Positions 8,631 to 18,762 are shown, numbered from the stretch's first letter. The stretch: 64,000 nt of DNA from Azospirillum oryzae (GCF_008364795.1 NZ_VTTM01000005.1:124001-188000); one strand, 5' to 3'. Notes: generated by a model from the sequence alone, not told the origin. Numbers and translations are program-made.

Positions 8631-9123
8631 GTCGGTCATGTGCCGACGGCCCCAAACGCCTCAAGGACCCAATGAGCCGCCGGGCGACGGGAGTGTCTTG
8701 ACGCCCGCCCGCGCCTGACTAAATTTTGCCCGCGCCGGGGTGCCTCATCCACAGGATCCCGGCGCACCCGAAGACCGTGTCCTGCATGTTGCTCTGCGGA
8801 GGATGTGTGCGATGCCGATGATCAGCTTCTTGCGTCCCCCACCCCACCCGGTCCGGCCGGAGTCCGCGCCCGCCTGAGATAACGATCAAAACCGGCTGGC
8901 AAGACCTCAGGAAAATCCGAGCAAAACAAGTCACCCGTGTCTGCGGAAGCGGCCACGGGCATTTGGCATTGAAAGTTAATTCAGAAATATTCCTCGATTT
9001 TCTCCTTTAAAAATCCTCTTGACGTCAAAAACAGCCTGAGTAAATTTCCCAACCGAAAGCGCGGCCCATTCGGGCGTGCTTGGGAAAGACAGACATTCGC
9101 TTAAGACCAAGGAGTGTCACACC
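8631..9123 (+). other. Intergenic region upstream of groES
   Basis: About 490 bases between the hairpin and groES. The right half (about 8960-9050) is A+T-rich and contains the probable groESL promoter. No CIRCE inverted repeat was found. A short minus-strand open frame (8719-8934) has no ribosome site or recognisable product. Confidence 0.5.
9019..9046 (+). promoter_or_regulatory. Probable groESL promoter
   Basis: TTGACG (9019-9024) and TAAATT (9041-9046) are separated by 16 bases, 78 bases before the groES start. The preceding bases give CTTGAC, which also fits the -35 of alphaproteobacterial RpoH promoters. No HrcA/CIRCE dyad is present, so sigma-32-type control is the simpler reading. 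Confidence 0.5.
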
Positions 9124-9441
9124 ATGAAGTTCAAACCGCTTCACGACCGCGTTCTGGTCCGCCGCGTCGAATCCGACACCAAGACGAAGGGCGGCATCAT
9201 CATCCCCGACACCGCCAAGGAAAAGCCGCAGGAGGGCGAGGTCATCGCCGTCGGCGCGGGCGCGCGGGACGAGGCCGGCAAGCTGATCGCCCTCGACGTG
9301 AAGCCCGGCGACCGCGTGCTGTTCGGCAAATGGTCCGGCACCGAGGTGAAGATCGACGGCGAGGATCTCCTGATCATGAAGGAGAGCGACATCCTCGGCG
9401 TGATCGAGGCTGCCGCCGAACCCGCCAAGAAGGCCGCTTGA
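9124..9441 (+). CDS. groES: Co-chaperonin GroES
   Basis: Cytoplasmic 10-kDa co-chaperonin of 105 residues that caps the GroEL ring. The N-terminus [17 protein letters not shown], the mobile loop [20 protein letters not shown] and the motif [17 protein letters not shown] are canonical. The start ATG at 9124 follows AAGGAG; an in-frame ATG at 9076 lacks this and would add a non-conserved tail. groEL follows after 19 bases, forming the usual bicistronic operon. Confidence 0.97.
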   Translation: MKFKPLHDRVLVRRVESDTKTKGGIIIPDTAKEKPQEGEVIAVGAGARDEAGKLIALDVKPGDRVLFGKWSGTEVKIDGEDLLIMKESDILGVIEAAAEPAKKAA

Positions 9442-9445
9442 TTAG

Positions 9446-11086
<1,641 letters not shown>

Positions 11087-11130
11087 TCCGGACGGCCCTC
11101 GGTCGCTATTGGCCTGGACGTTCCCTGGAT

Positions 11131-11164
11131 GGGGTCGCGCCGCACTGGCGCGGCCCCTCTTTTT
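11131..11164 (+). terminator. Rho-independent terminator of groESL
   Basis: GGGGTCGCGCC (11131-11141) pairs with GGCGCGGCCCC (11147-11157) around GCACT, with one G-T pair, followed by TCTTTTT. Confidence 0.88.
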
Positions 11165-11174
11165 ATGCGGCGGG

Positions 11175-12221
11175 TCATGCCGCGGCGGGCCTGTCGTCCG
11201 GCAGCGCCTCCCGACAGCAGGGAAAGCGCAGGGTGACCTTCAGTCCATGCTCCGGCAGTCCATGGTCCGGCCGGGGTTCGATGTCGAGGCTGCCGCGCAG
11301 TTGCAGGGCGAGCTGCCGCATGATCCGGCCGCCCAGCCCGGTCCCCTGCGGCCGGTCCGACAGGATGCCCACGCCGTCGTCGCAGACGCGCAGCACGCAC
11401 TCCCCCTCCTCCTTGCGGAAGGTCAGGTCGATGCGGCCGGATCGGCCGTCGGGAAAGGCGTATTTCAGCGCATTGGTGATCAGCTCGTTGGCGACGGTGC
11501 CGACCGCCACGGCGACGCCCATGTCGAGGTCGACGTCGTCCACCTCCGCGCTGACCGCAACCGGCCGGACCCCGACGACGCCGAGCTGGATGTCCTCCAC
11601 CAGGCTTTCCAGGAAGTCCCTGGAACCGACGATGTTGACGCCCTCCACCCGGCGCAGGCGGACATAGACGCGGGACAGCACGCCGATCCGCTCGATGGTG
11701 CCGTTGACAATGTCCTGCCCGGTCCCCGACCGGTGGGCGGCGAGCGTCAGCTGGGCACAGATCTGTTGCAGGTCGTTGCGGATCCGGTGGTGGATCTCGT
11801 GCAGCATCAGATCCTTTTCCGCGTTGACGGCGGACAGCTGGTCCCATGACAGACGCAACTGCTCGTTCGTCCGGCGCAGGGCGTTGGCTCCGCCGGCGAT
11901 CCCGAAGCCAAGGGCCATGTAGATGAGGAAGGCCAGCCGGTCGCCCGGCTCGGCGATCCACAGCGCCCACTCCGGCCTCATGAAGAACCAGGCGGAGCAC
12001 AGCCCCGACAGCACCACCGCCAGATATCCCGCCCCGCGGTCGAACAGCAGCGAGATGACGAGGATGGTCGGGAGGAAGACCAGGAACGGGTATTTGAACA
12101 GCAGCGGGTCCAGCGCGTAGCGCACCAGCGCCGTCAGCCCGACCAGCAGCAGCGTGATCCCATACTGTGCCCAGGCCGCGTGAGGCAAGCGGGACCTCAG
12201 CCGGCGCAAGATGCTTTCCAT
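11175..12221 (-). CDS. Membrane histidine kinase, DUF4118 + HisKA_2 type
   Basis: Protein of 348 residues. Three to four hydrophobic segments at the N-terminus (QYGITLLLVGLTALVRYAL, KYPFLVFLPTILVISLLF, then GAGYLAVVLSGLCSAWFF) match the DUF4118/KdpD-like membrane module. The HisKA_2 motif LMLHEIHHRIRNDLQQI carries the phospho-acceptor His, and the ATPase domain shows NELITNALKYAFP (N box) and DDGVGI plus GTGLGGRIM (G boxes). No partner response regulator is adjacent, so it is an orphan kinase of the type often linked to light or general stress in alphaproteobacteria. The start at 12221 is chosen at the first residue before the conserved region; the upstream open extension runs antisense to the next gene. 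Confidence 0.85.
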   Translation of the reverse strand: MESILRRLRSRLPHAAWAQYGITLLLVGLTALVRYALDPLLFKYPFLVFLPTILVISLLFDRGAGYLAVVLSGLCSAWFFMRPEWALWIAEPGDRLAFLIYMALGFGIAGGANALRRTNEQLRLSWDQLSAVNAEKDLMLHEIHHRIRNDLQQICAQLTLAAHRSGTGQDIVNGTIERIGVLSRVYVRLRRVEGVNIVGSRDFLESLVEDIQLGVVGVRPVAVSAEVDDVDLDMGVAVAVGTVANELITNALKYAFPDGRSGRIDLTFRKEEGECVLRVCDDGVGILSDRPQGTGLGGRIMRQLALQLRGSLDIEPRPDHGLPEHGLKVTLRFPCCREALPDDRPAAA

Positions 12222-12443
12222 ATCCCGTGCCCTGCTCCCCGCGACACACCCCATGGCGCAACGGAAGGGATAACAGCGGGGATCCGGATTCGGATTACCT
12301 GGGTATGCGTACAATGATGTGACGAATTTCGTCGATGCCCCTTCCGCGCGCGGCGGTATCGGAGTCTTTCGGAGTGGCCGGCCTTGGCCGCCGGTTCGGC
12401 ACCCCCACCTTGAAGGCCAGCCAATAGATACCGGAGGATCGTG

Positions 12444-13583
12444 ATGCGCAGCGCCCTGACCCTGTCGGCCACCTCCCTTCTTGTCGCCGGCCTTTTCGCC
12501 GCCTCCCCTGCCCTGGCACAGTCGCAGGCGGTCAAGACTGTTCCGACCAGCGCCGGGCCGGTGGAGGTCAGCCGCTTCGCCGACGGGCTGGAACGGCCGT
12601 GGGGCATCGATTTCCTGCCGGACGGTCGGGCGCTGGTGACGGAGAAGCCGGGGCGGCTGCGGATCATGGCCCGCGACGGGTCGCTTTCCCCGCCGCTGGC
12701 CGGCACGCCGAAGGTCTTCAACCAGGGCCAGGGCGGGCTGATGGACGTGGCGGCCGATCCGGATTTCGCCCGCAACAGGACGGTCTACCTCGCCTATGCC
12801 GAGCCCGGAGAGAACGGAACCGCCAGGACGGCGCTGGGGCGCGGCACGCTGGGCGAGAGCGGAATCGAGGATTTCCAGGTTATCTTCCGCCAGTCGCCCA
12901 AGGTGGACGGCGGCAACCATTTCGGCACCCGCATCGCCTTCGCCCACGACGGCCACATCTTCCTGACGCTGGGCGAACGGTTCAAGTTCGACCCGGCGCA
13001 GAAGCGCGACAACACGCTGGGCAAGGTGGTCCGGCTGAACCGCGACGGCTCGCTGCCGAAGGACAACCCCTTCGCCGGCGAAGGCCGGACGGGCGGCGCC
13101 ATCTGGTCCTACGGCCACCGCAACATCGAGGCGGCGGCCATCGACCCGCGCAGCGGCGCTCTGTGGATCGGCGAAATGGGGCCGCTGGGCGGCGATGAGC
13201 TGAACCGGCCGGAAGCGGGCAGGAACTACGGCTGGCCGGTGGTCAGCTGGGGCAAGCATTACGACGGCCGCGACATCCCCGATCCGCCGACCCGCAAGGA
13301 GTTCGCCGACGCGGCGGTGCATTGGACGCCGGTGATCTCGCCCTCCGGCATGGTTTTCTACACCGGCGGACTGTTCCGCGACTGGCAGGGCAGCGCCCTG
13401 CTCGGCGGCCTCAGCGCAAAGGGGCTGGTGCGCGTCGCCATCGACGGAAGCAGCGCGAAGGAGGTGGAGCGCATTCCGCTCGACGCGCGCATCCGCGATG
13501 TGGCACAGGGACCGGACGACGCCCTCTATGTCATCACCGATGCCGCCGATGGCGCGGTCCTGAGGTTGGCGCCGGCGAAATGA
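12444..13583 (+). CDS. PQQ-dependent aldose sugar dehydrogenase-like protein (GSDH family)
   Basis: Periplasmic six-bladed beta-propeller enzyme of 379 residues. It has a signal peptide (LFAASPALAQ) followed by GLERPWGIDFLPDGRALV, where the first blade of soluble glucose/aldose dehydrogenases begins. DGGNHFGTRIAFAHDGHIF holds the catalytic His expected in this family, and YGHRNIEAAA and GEMGPLGGDELN hold residues expected near the PQQ and calcium sites. It probably oxidises aldoses with PQQ as cofactor; no PQQ biosynthesis gene is in the window. The ATG at 12444 lies seven bases after CGGAGG; a GTG at 12441 is equally possible. The acetyltransferase gene follows after 10 bases. Confidence 0.85.
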   Translation: MRSALTLSATSLLVAGLFAASPALAQSQAVKTVPTSAGPVEVSRFADGLERPWGIDFLPDGRALVTEKPGRLRIMARDGSLSPPLAGTPKVFNQGQGGLMDVAADPDFARNRTVYLAYAEPGENGTARTALGRGTLGESGIEDFQVIFRQSPKVDGGNHFGTRIAFAHDGHIFLTLGERFKFDPAQKRDNTLGKVVRLNRDGSLPKDNPFAGEGRTGGAIWSYGHRNIEAAAIDPRSGALWIGEMGPLGGDELNRPEAGRNYGWPVVSWGKHYDGRDIPDPPTRKEFADAAVHWTPVISPSGMVFYTGGLFRDWQGSALLGGLSAKGLVRVAIDGSSAKEVERIPLDARIRDVAQGPDDALYVITDAADGAVLRLAPAK

Positions 13584-13593
13584 CCGCCTGAAG

Positions 13594-14091
13594 ATGGGCC
13601 GAAAGATGGGGCAGATGAGGATCAGAGACTACCGACCGTCGGACGCCCCGGTTCTGGCGGAGATCTATATCCGCTCCGTCCGCGGCATCGGCCCGCGTTT
13701 CTACGGCCCGGAGCAGGTGGCGGCCTGGGCCGCGCAGGCGCCGACGGTGGAGCGGGTGCGGGAGGCCTATGGCGACGGCCGCGTCGCCCTGGTCGCGGTG
13801 GACGAGGCCGACCGGCCGGTGGCCTTCAGCGACGTCGAATCCGACGGCCACATCAACTTCCTCTATTGCGCGCCGGAAGCCGCCGGCCGCGGCGTGATGT
13901 CGGCATTGGTCGACATGCTGGAGGCGCGCGCCCGCGCAATCGGCCATCCCCGCCTGCATGTGGAGGCGAGCGAGGCCGCCCGCCCCTTCTTCCTGCGTCG
14001 CGGCTTCGCGATGCTGGAGCGCCGCGAGTTGCGGATCGGCGACGTGCCGATCCACAACTATGCGATGGAGAAGTGGCTGGCGCCGCGATAG
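13594..14091 (+). CDS. GNAT family N-acetyltransferase
   Basis: Small cytoplasmic acetyl-CoA-dependent transferase of up to 165 residues. It begins with the typical strand-helix MRIRDYRPSDAPVLAEIYIRSV. The acetyl-CoA loop region is YCAPEAAGRGVMSALVDMLEARAR, and the C-terminal HVEASEAARPFFLRRGFAML follows the YbiK/YafP-like pattern. The substrate is unknown. Three in-frame ATGs lie at 13594, 13606 and 13615; they arise from a 12-bp imperfect tandem repeat, and GGGGCAG before 13615 makes the last one a serious alternative. It is likely cotranscribed with the sugar dehydrogenase. Confidence 0.8.
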   Translation: MGRKMGQMRIRDYRPSDAPVLAEIYIRSVRGIGPRFYGPEQVAAWAAQAPTVERVREAYGDGRVALVAVDEADRPVAFSDVESDGHINFLYCAPEAAGRGVMSALVDMLEARARAIGHPRLHVEASEAARPFFLRRGFAMLERRELRIGDVPIHNYAMEKWLAPR

Positions 14092-14097
14092 GCGGCG

Positions 14098-14141
14098 CAT
14101 CAGGCCGGCGTCAATCGGCCATCAGGCCGGTGTCAATACCA
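14098..14141. repeat. 22-bp imperfect tandem duplication over the stop codon of a minus-strand gene
   Basis: The unit starting CATCAGGCCGGCGTCAAT (14098) recurs as CATCAGGCCGGTGTCAAT (14120) with one mismatch in the first 18 bases. The second copy encodes the end of the quinone reductase, including its stop codon at 14122-14124. Confidence 0.8.
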
Positions 14142-15099
14142 GGGCGCCGCTGGTGCCGCGCCCTTCCAGCGCGCGATGGGCCTCGGCGGCGGAGTCCAGC
14201 GGCAGGCAGGTCACCGGACCGGCGCTCAGGCCATTGGCGACACGCGACAGCACCTCTTCGGCGGCGACGCGGTAGGCGGCGAGGTCGGACATGTAGCCGA
14301 ACACGCTGGGCCGGGCGAGGCAGAGCGAGCGGCGCGGCCCAAGTTCGGACAGCTCGATGGGAGAGACCGGGCCGCCGGCCTGACCGACGCTGGCCACCGT
14401 GCCGAACAGCCGCACGGCGTCGAAGGTCCGGCGCAGCGTGTCGCCGCCGATGCCGTCCACCGCGACGTCGACGCCGCGCCCGCCGGTCAGGTCGCGCACC
14501 GCGACGACGAAATCTTCCTCCTGGTAAAGAATGGCGTGGTCGAGCCCGTGGGCGCGGGCGATCTCCGCCTTGGCGGCGCTGCCGACGGTGCCTATCACGG
14601 TGGCGCCCATGCTCTTCGCCCACTGCGTCAGCAGCAGGCCCAGCCCGCCGGCGGCGGCATGCACCAGGATCGTGCTGCCGGGCCCCACCGGACAGACGCG
14701 GTTGAGCAGCATGTGCACGGTGATTCCGCGCAGCATCAGCGAGGCGGCGGTCACCGGCTCCACCCCGTCGGGCAGGCGCACGGCGCGGTCGGCGGCCAGC
14801 AGGCGCGCCTCGGCATAGCCGCCGGCCGGCAGCCCGGCCCAGGCGACGCGGTCGCCGACGGCGAGCCCGTCCACGCCCGGCCCGACCGCCTCCACCACGC
14901 CCGCGCCCTCGACGCCGAGCGTGGCGGGATATGAGGGCAGCGGGTACAGGCCGGTGCGGTGATAGATGTCGACGAAATTGACCCCGGCGGCCTCATGGCG
15001 CAGGCGGATTTCCCCGGCGCCGGGGGCCGGCAGGTCGATAAGGGCGTGCGTCAGCACCTCGGCACCGCCCGGCGCGGTCATCTGAATGGAGCGGATCAT
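14122..15099 (-). CDS. NADPH:quinone reductase (zeta-crystallin type)
   Basis: Zinc-free MDR-family oxidoreductase of 325 residues. It has the family features AAGVNFVDIYHRTGLYP, YPATLGVEGAGVVEAVGPG and the NADPH-site motif VHAAAGGLGLLLTQWAKSMGA. It would reduce quinones with NADPH in the cytoplasm. The start at 15099 (MIRSIQM) is favoured by GGAGACAG upstream; 24 further in-frame codons upstream have no support. It is divergent from a LysR regulator across 117 bases, the standard layout for a regulator and its target. Confidence 0.88.
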   Translation of the reverse strand: MIRSIQMTAPGGAEVLTHALIDLPAPGAGEIRLRHEAAGVNFVDIYHRTGLYPLPSYPATLGVEGAGVVEAVGPGVDGLAVGDRVAWAGLPAGGYAEARLLAADRAVRLPDGVEPVTAASLMLRGITVHMLLNRVCPVGPGSTILVHAAAGGLGLLLTQWAKSMGATVIGTVGSAAKAEIARAHGLDHAILYQEEDFVVAVRDLTGGRGVDVAVDGIGGDTLRRTFDAVRLFGTVASVGQAGGPVSPIELSELGPRRSLCLARPSVFGYMSDLAAYRVAAEEVLSRVANGLSAGPVTCLPLDSAAEAHRALEGRGTSGALVLTPA

Positions 15100-15216
15100 A
15101 GCGGCTGTCTCCGTCGATCGTTGCGATGGAGCGGAGGTTATTCTGTGGCTTGGCGCGCGGATATTCGGCAAGATTGCTCACAAGCTGGGTGTTTTTGCGC
15201 AGAGAGGGCGCGACCG

Positions 15217-16092
15217 ATGAACTGGGATGACCTGCGCGTCTTCCTGGCGCTGGCGGACAGCGGCAGCCTGTCGGCGACGGCGCGGAAGCTGGGGGTGGAC
15301 CATTCCACCGTCGCCCGCCGGGTGGCGGCGCTGGAGGCCGATCTGGGCGTGCGCCTGTTCGACCGGCTGCCGCGCGGCTATGCTCCGACGGCGGAGGGGG
15401 AGGAGTTCGCGGCGCTGGCCCGCCGGGTGGAGGACGGCGTGCTGGCGGTGGAACGCCATGCCCGCGGCCAGCCCGGCGAGCCGGCCGGCACGGTGCGCCT
15501 GTCGGCCCCGCCGGCCTTCGCCAGCCATTTCCTCGCCCCGCGATTGGCCGGGCTGCGGCGGACCCTGCCGAAGCTGGTGGTGGAACTGGTGGGCGATGCC
15601 CGCGCGGTCAGCCTGACCCGGCGGGAGGCCGACCTCGCCCTGCGCCTGCAGCGGCCGGAGGACGAGGGACTGGTGGCCCGCCGCGTCGGCGCGATGGGCT
15701 ACGGGCTCTACGCCACGCAAGGCTATCTCGACGGCCGGGACGAGGCCGGTTGGGAGTTTATCGGCTATGACGAGAGCCTGGACCATGTGCCGCAACAGCG
15801 CTGGCTGCGCCAGATCGCCGGCCGTCGCCCCTTCGTCTTCCGCGCCAACGACCTGATGAGCCTGCGCGGTGCGGCCTCGGCCGGCGTCGGCATCGCGGCG
15901 ATTCCGCATTTCCTCGGCCGGTCCGATCCCTCGCTGGTCGCGGTCCTGCCGGATCCCCCTCCCCCACCGCCGCAGCCGCGTGAGCTGTGGCTGCTGGTGC
16001 ATGGCGACCTGCGGCGGTCGGCGCGGGTGCGGGCGGTGATGGACGCCCTGGTGTCGATCATCGCCGACGGGCGGCCGCTGCTGGAGGATTGA
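15217..16092 (+). CDS. LysR-family transcriptional regulator
   Basis: Regulator of 291 residues. The N-terminal helix-turn-helix is canonical (MNWDDLRVFLALADSGSLS, then ARKLGVDHSTVARRVAALEADLG), followed by a substrate-binding domain. A proline run (PPPPPP) near the C-terminus is a small oddity. The start is marked by the conserved first helix. It probably controls the divergent quinone reductase; the effector is unknown. Confidence 0.9.
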   Translation: MNWDDLRVFLALADSGSLSATARKLGVDHSTVARRVAALEADLGVRLFDRLPRGYAPTAEGEEFAALARRVEDGVLAVERHARGQPGEPAGTVRLSAPPAFASHFLAPRLAGLRRTLPKLVVELVGDARAVSLTRREADLALRLQRPEDEGLVARRVGAMGYGLYATQGYLDGRDEAGWEFIGYDESLDHVPQQRWLRQIAGRRPFVFRANDLMSLRGAASAGVGIAAIPHFLGRSDPSLVAVLPDPPPPPPQPRELWLLVHGDLRRSARVRAVMDALVSIIADGRPLLED

Positions 16093-16241
16093 GGGTACCG
16101 CAGCCGGTGAGGGCAAAAATCTCACCCGAACCGTGGGCATGGCAAAAAATCTTGGAACAGAATCGCAAGTCGTCCCGTTGATTCGGAAGCATCGAAGAGT
16201 TCTGCTCTTGCAACCTGCTGAACCGAATAGGGAGGCGTAGT

Positions 16242-16322
16242 ATGCCCATTCTTCTCTGGCTTCTGGGTGTTCCGGGAATCATCGTGATCCTTCTTTGGAT
16301 GACGGGCATTATCGGCTTCTAA
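16242..16322 (+). CDS. 26-residue hydrophobic membrane peptide
   Basis: A very short gene preceded by an excellent ribosome site (GGGAGGCG, 6-7 bases upstream) and followed 40 bases later by a strong terminator. The peptide starts MPILLWLLGVPGIIVILL, is almost entirely hydrophobic with one proline-glycine break, and would form one membrane span. Similar short MPILLWLLG-type peptides occur in many proteobacteria without known function; that is recollection and was not checked here. It stands alone between the LysR gene and the ars operon. Confidence 0.7.
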   Translation: MPILLWLLGVPGIIVILLWMTGIIGF

Positions 16323-16362
16323 GGTCCGCCGGTTGCCCCCGGTATAAACAGCCCATCGCACC

Positions 16363-16402
16363 AAGGCCTCCGCCGGCACCGCCGCGGAGGCCTTTGGTTT
16401 TC
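16363..16402 (+). terminator. Rho-independent terminator after the small membrane peptide
   Basis: AAGGCCTCCGC (16363-16373) pairs perfectly with GCGGAGGCCTT (16384-16394), followed by TGGTTTTC. It confirms that the short gene is a separate transcription unit. Confidence 0.8.
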
Positions 16403-16461
16403 GACGCTCCGCACATCCGCGGGATGCGGTGTAACCGACTGTTATTTCGATTGTCATGGAA

Positions 16462-16474
16462 CTGTCGTTGACAG
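16462..16474 (+). promoter_or_regulatory. Candidate ars promoter/operator dyad
   Basis: CTGTC-GTT-GACAG is a perfect dyad whose right half overlaps a consensus -35 (TTGACA, 16468-16473) about 60 bases before arsR. A matching -10 is weak (CATTTC at 16491). An autoregulatory ArsR site here is plausible but unproven. Confidence 0.3.
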
Positions 16475-16532
16475 CACAGGTAGCGGCTGGCATTTCCATG
16501 TTTGTCGAAACGTCGAATTCAGAGATGGCGGC

Positions 16533-16931
16533 ATGGAGAAGAAAGACGTCCTGGCCGGACTGGCGGCGCTGGCGCAGGAGACGCGGCTGGACATCTTCCG
16601 CCTGCTGGTGGAGGCTGGGCCGGAAGGCCGCTCCGCCGGGGCGATCGCGGAAGCGCTGGCGGTCGCGCCGGCCACACTGTCCTTCCACCTGTCCAACCTG
16701 ACCCATGCCGGGCTGATCGTGCAGCGGCGTGAGAGCCGGTCGCTGATCTACTCGGCCGATTTCGGGCGGATGACCGGCATCGTCGGCTTCCTGTCGGAAA
16801 ACTGCTGCGGCCGGTCGGCCAACCCCGCCGCCTGCGCGCCGCTCTGCGCGCCGGTGCCGGAGGCGGCCAATACGGAAAATCAGGAAGAAACGGGCAACGG
16901 AGCGTCGGCTGGCCCGCGCTGCGGCTGCTGA
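16533..16931 (+). CDS. arsR: ArsR-family arsenite-responsive repressor
   Basis: DNA-binding repressor of 132 residues that releases DNA on binding As(III). The winged helix (LAALAQETRLDIFRLLVEAG, then PATLSFHLSNLTHAGLI) is typical. Instead of the classical ELCVCDL motif, cysteines cluster at the C-terminus (ENCCGRS, AACAPLCAP and a terminal CGC), as in ArsR types with a C-terminal As(III) site. It is first in the operon; arsC follows after 22 bases. Confidence 0.88.
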   Translation: MEKKDVLAGLAALAQETRLDIFRLLVEAGPEGRSAGAIAEALAVAPATLSFHLSNLTHAGLIVQRRESRSLIYSADFGRMTGIVGFLSENCCGRSANPAACAPLCAPVPEAANTENQEETGNGASAGPRCGC

Positions 16932-16953
16932 CCGCCTGCAAACGGAGCGAAGA

Positions 16954-17472
16954 ATGGTAGAGCATCGCGTCTACAACGTGCTGTTCCTGTGCACGCACAA
17001 CAGCGCCCGCAGCGTCATGGCCGAATGCCTGCTGAACCGGGAGGGCAAGGGCCACTTCCGCGGCTTCAGCGCCGGCAGCCAGCCGTCCGGGCGCATCAAC
17101 CCCCATGTCCGCGACCTGCTGGAGCGGCTGGGCTTCCCGACGGCGGAGTTGCGGTCGAAGACCTGGGACGAGTTCGCCGCCCCCGGCGCCCCCCACATGG
17201 ACTTCGTCGTCACCGTCTGCGACAACGCCGCCGGAGAGGTCTGCCCGGTCTGGCCGGGCCAGCCGATCAGCGCCCATTGGGGCTTCCCCGATCCGTCCAG
17301 CGCCACGGGCACCGATGCGGAGAAGGCCGCCTTCACCGCCACGGTGTTCGGGCAGATCCAGCGCCGCATCCAGGCCTTCGCCGCCCTGCCCATCGCGTCG
17401 CTCGACCGCATGGCGCTGAAGCGCAAAATGGACGACATGGCACGGGCGGAGGGCGGCACCGATGTCCGCTGA
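16954..17472 (+). CDS. arsC: Arsenate reductase, thioredoxin/LMW-PTP type
   Basis: Reduces arsenate to arsenite for export. It has 172 residues, with the low-molecular-weight phosphatase P-loop FLCTHNSARSVMAE (C13 to R19, CX5R) and further cysteines in VTVCDNAAGEVCPVW that would carry the intramolecular disulfide relay. The distal GFPDPSS motif supplies the general acid. It is slightly longer than typical pI258-like enzymes because of a C-terminal helix. Its last 11 bases overlap the acr3 start, so the genes are translationally coupled. Confidence 0.93.
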   Translation: MVEHRVYNVLFLCTHNSARSVMAECLLNREGKGHFRGFSAGSQPSGRINPHVRDLLERLGFPTAELRSKTWDEFAAPGAPHMDFVVTVCDNAAGEVCPVWPGQPISAHWGFPDPSSATGTDAEKAAFTATVFGQIQRRIQAFAALPIASLDRMALKRKMDDMARAEGGTDVR

Positions 17473-18538
17473 TGTCCACTCCACCGCCCCGGCGGCGCGC
17501 CCCGCCATGGGCCTGTTCGAGCGCTATCTCAGCCTGTGGGTGGCGCTGTGCATCGTCGCCGGCATCGCGCTCGGCCATCTGGTGCCCGGACTGTTCCAGG
17601 CGATCGCCGCGGCGGAGGTCGCCCAGGTCAATCTGCCGGTGGCGGTGCTGATCTGGCTGATGATCGTGCCGATGCTGCTGAAGATCGACCTCGGCGCGCT
17701 GGGACAGGTTGGTGAGCATTGGCGCGGCATCGGCGTGACGCTGTTCATCAACTGGGCGGTCAAGCCCTTCTCGATGGCGCTGCTCGGCACGCTGTTCATC
17801 GGCCATCTGTTCGCCCCGCTGCTGCCGCAGGACCAGATTTCCTCCTACATCGCCGGGCTGATCCTGCTGGCGGCGGCCCCCTGCACCGCCATGGTGTTCG
17901 TCTGGTCCAACCTGTGCGACGGCGAACCGCACTACACGCTGAGTCAGGTGGCGCTGAACGACCTGATCATGGTGTTCGCCTTCGCGCCCATCGTCGGGCT
18001 GCTGCTGGGCGTCGCGTCGATCACGGTACCGTGGGGAACGCTGCTGCTGTCGGTGCTGCTCTACATCGTCATCCCGGTGGTGGCGGCCCAGTTCTGGCGG
18101 CGCAGCCTGCTGGCGGCCGGCGGCGAGCCGGTGCTGGCGCGCGTGCTCGGCCGGATCCAGCCGGTGTCGCTGCTGGCGCTGCTGACCACGCTGGTGCTGC
18201 TGTTCGGCTTCCAGGGAGACCGGATCCTGGCCCAGCCGCTGGTCATCGTCCTGCTGGCGGTGCCGATCCTGATCCAGGTCTATTTCAACGCCGGGCTGGC
18301 CTATTGGCTGTCGCGCCGGTTCGGGGTGGCGTGGTGCGTGGCAGCGCCGGCGGCGCTGATCGGCGCCTCCAACTTCTTCGAACTGGCGGTGGCCGCCGCC
18401 ATCAGCCTGTTCGGTCTCGGCTCCGGCGCCGCACTCGCCACCGTGGTCGGCGTGCTGGTCGAAGTGCCGGTGATGCTGTCGGTGGTGCGCATCGTCAAAG
18501 CGACCAAGCCATGGTACGAAGGAAAAGCGGGGGCGTAA
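17462..18538 (+). CDS. acr3: Arsenite efflux transporter Acr3
   Basis: Ten-helix inner-membrane carrier of 358 residues from the BART superfamily that expels arsenite using the proton gradient. The family signature AAAPCTAMVFVWSNLCDG carries the essential membrane Cys, and GASNFFELAVAAAIS is the second conserved motif. LIWLMIVPMLLKID is typical of the first half. The overlap with arsC and the order arsR-arsC-acr3 mark a compact resistance operon without arsH or arsA. Confidence 0.95.
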   Translation: MSADVHSTAPAARPAMGLFERYLSLWVALCIVAGIALGHLVPGLFQAIAAAEVAQVNLPVAVLIWLMIVPMLLKIDLGALGQVGEHWRGIGVTLFINWAVKPFSMALLGTLFIGHLFAPLLPQDQISSYIAGLILLAAAPCTAMVFVWSNLCDGEPHYTLSQVALNDLIMVFAFAPIVGLLLGVASITVPWGTLLLSVLLYIVIPVVAAQFWRRSLLAAGGEPVLARVLGRIQPVSLLALLTTLVLLFGFQGDRILAQPLVIVLLAVPILIQVYFNAGLAYWLSRRFGVAWCVAAPAALIGASNFFELAVAAAISLFGLGSGAALATVVGVLVEVPVMLSVVRIVKATKPWYEGKAGA

Positions 18539-18599
18539 CGTCCATCAGTTCATCGGGCTCGGCTGTGGGTGGCATGGCCCTTTTCAGCCGCCCGTCACC

Positions 18600-18616
18600 A
18601 TGTAGTGAAACTACAT
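18600..18616 (+). promoter_or_regulatory. Palindromic operator candidate A upstream of adhE
   Basis: ATGTAGT-GAA-ACTACAT: perfect 7-bp arms around 3 bases. A near-copy with the same ATGTAG/CTACAT core lies at 18763-18779, so both probably bind the same unidentified regulator. Confidence 0.6.
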
Positions 18617-18701
18617 TATGGGTTGCCGATTTTTTACATCGGATTCGGCGGAGCAGGAGCGTGCCTCTGATAGAGGCTCTCCTGCGTGCGCTTCGATTGA
18701 C

Positions 18702-18715
18702 CTGATCCAGATCAA
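18702..18715 (+). promoter_or_regulatory. FNR/FixK-type site upstream of adhE
   Basis: CTGAT-CCAG-ATCAA matches the Fnr/Anr box TTGAT-N4-ATCAA at nine of ten positions. It is centred about 150 bases before the adhE start and suits oxygen control of a fermentative alcohol dehydrogenase. Confidence 0.55.
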
Positions 18716-18726
18716 TTCTGACGGCA

Positions 18727-18741
18727 AGTGGTATGACCACT
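18727..18741 (+). promoter_or_regulatory. GntR/PdhR-type palindrome upstream of adhE
   Basis: AGTGGT-ATG-ACCACT is a perfect dyad containing TGGTATGACCA, the core of FadR-subfamily GntR operators such as PdhR and LldR. A pyruvate- or lactate-type regulator is a possible binder. Confidence 0.5.
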
Positions 18742-18762
18742 CTTGCGCGGCGGTCAGGCGGG

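Noticed and set aside
8719..8934. Minus-strand open frame of 71 codons in the groES leader region
   Set aside because: No ribosome site, no recognisable product, and no conserved-looking composition.
8631..9123. CIRCE element (HrcA site) before groES
   Set aside because: No TTAGCACTC-N9-GAGTGCTAA-like dyad is present. Only an RpoH/sigma-70-like promoter was found.
12222..13322. Upstream extension of the histidine kinase frame at 12221
   Set aside because: It runs antisense to the PQQ-type sugar dehydrogenase and has non-protein-like composition. The conserved kinase begins at 12221.
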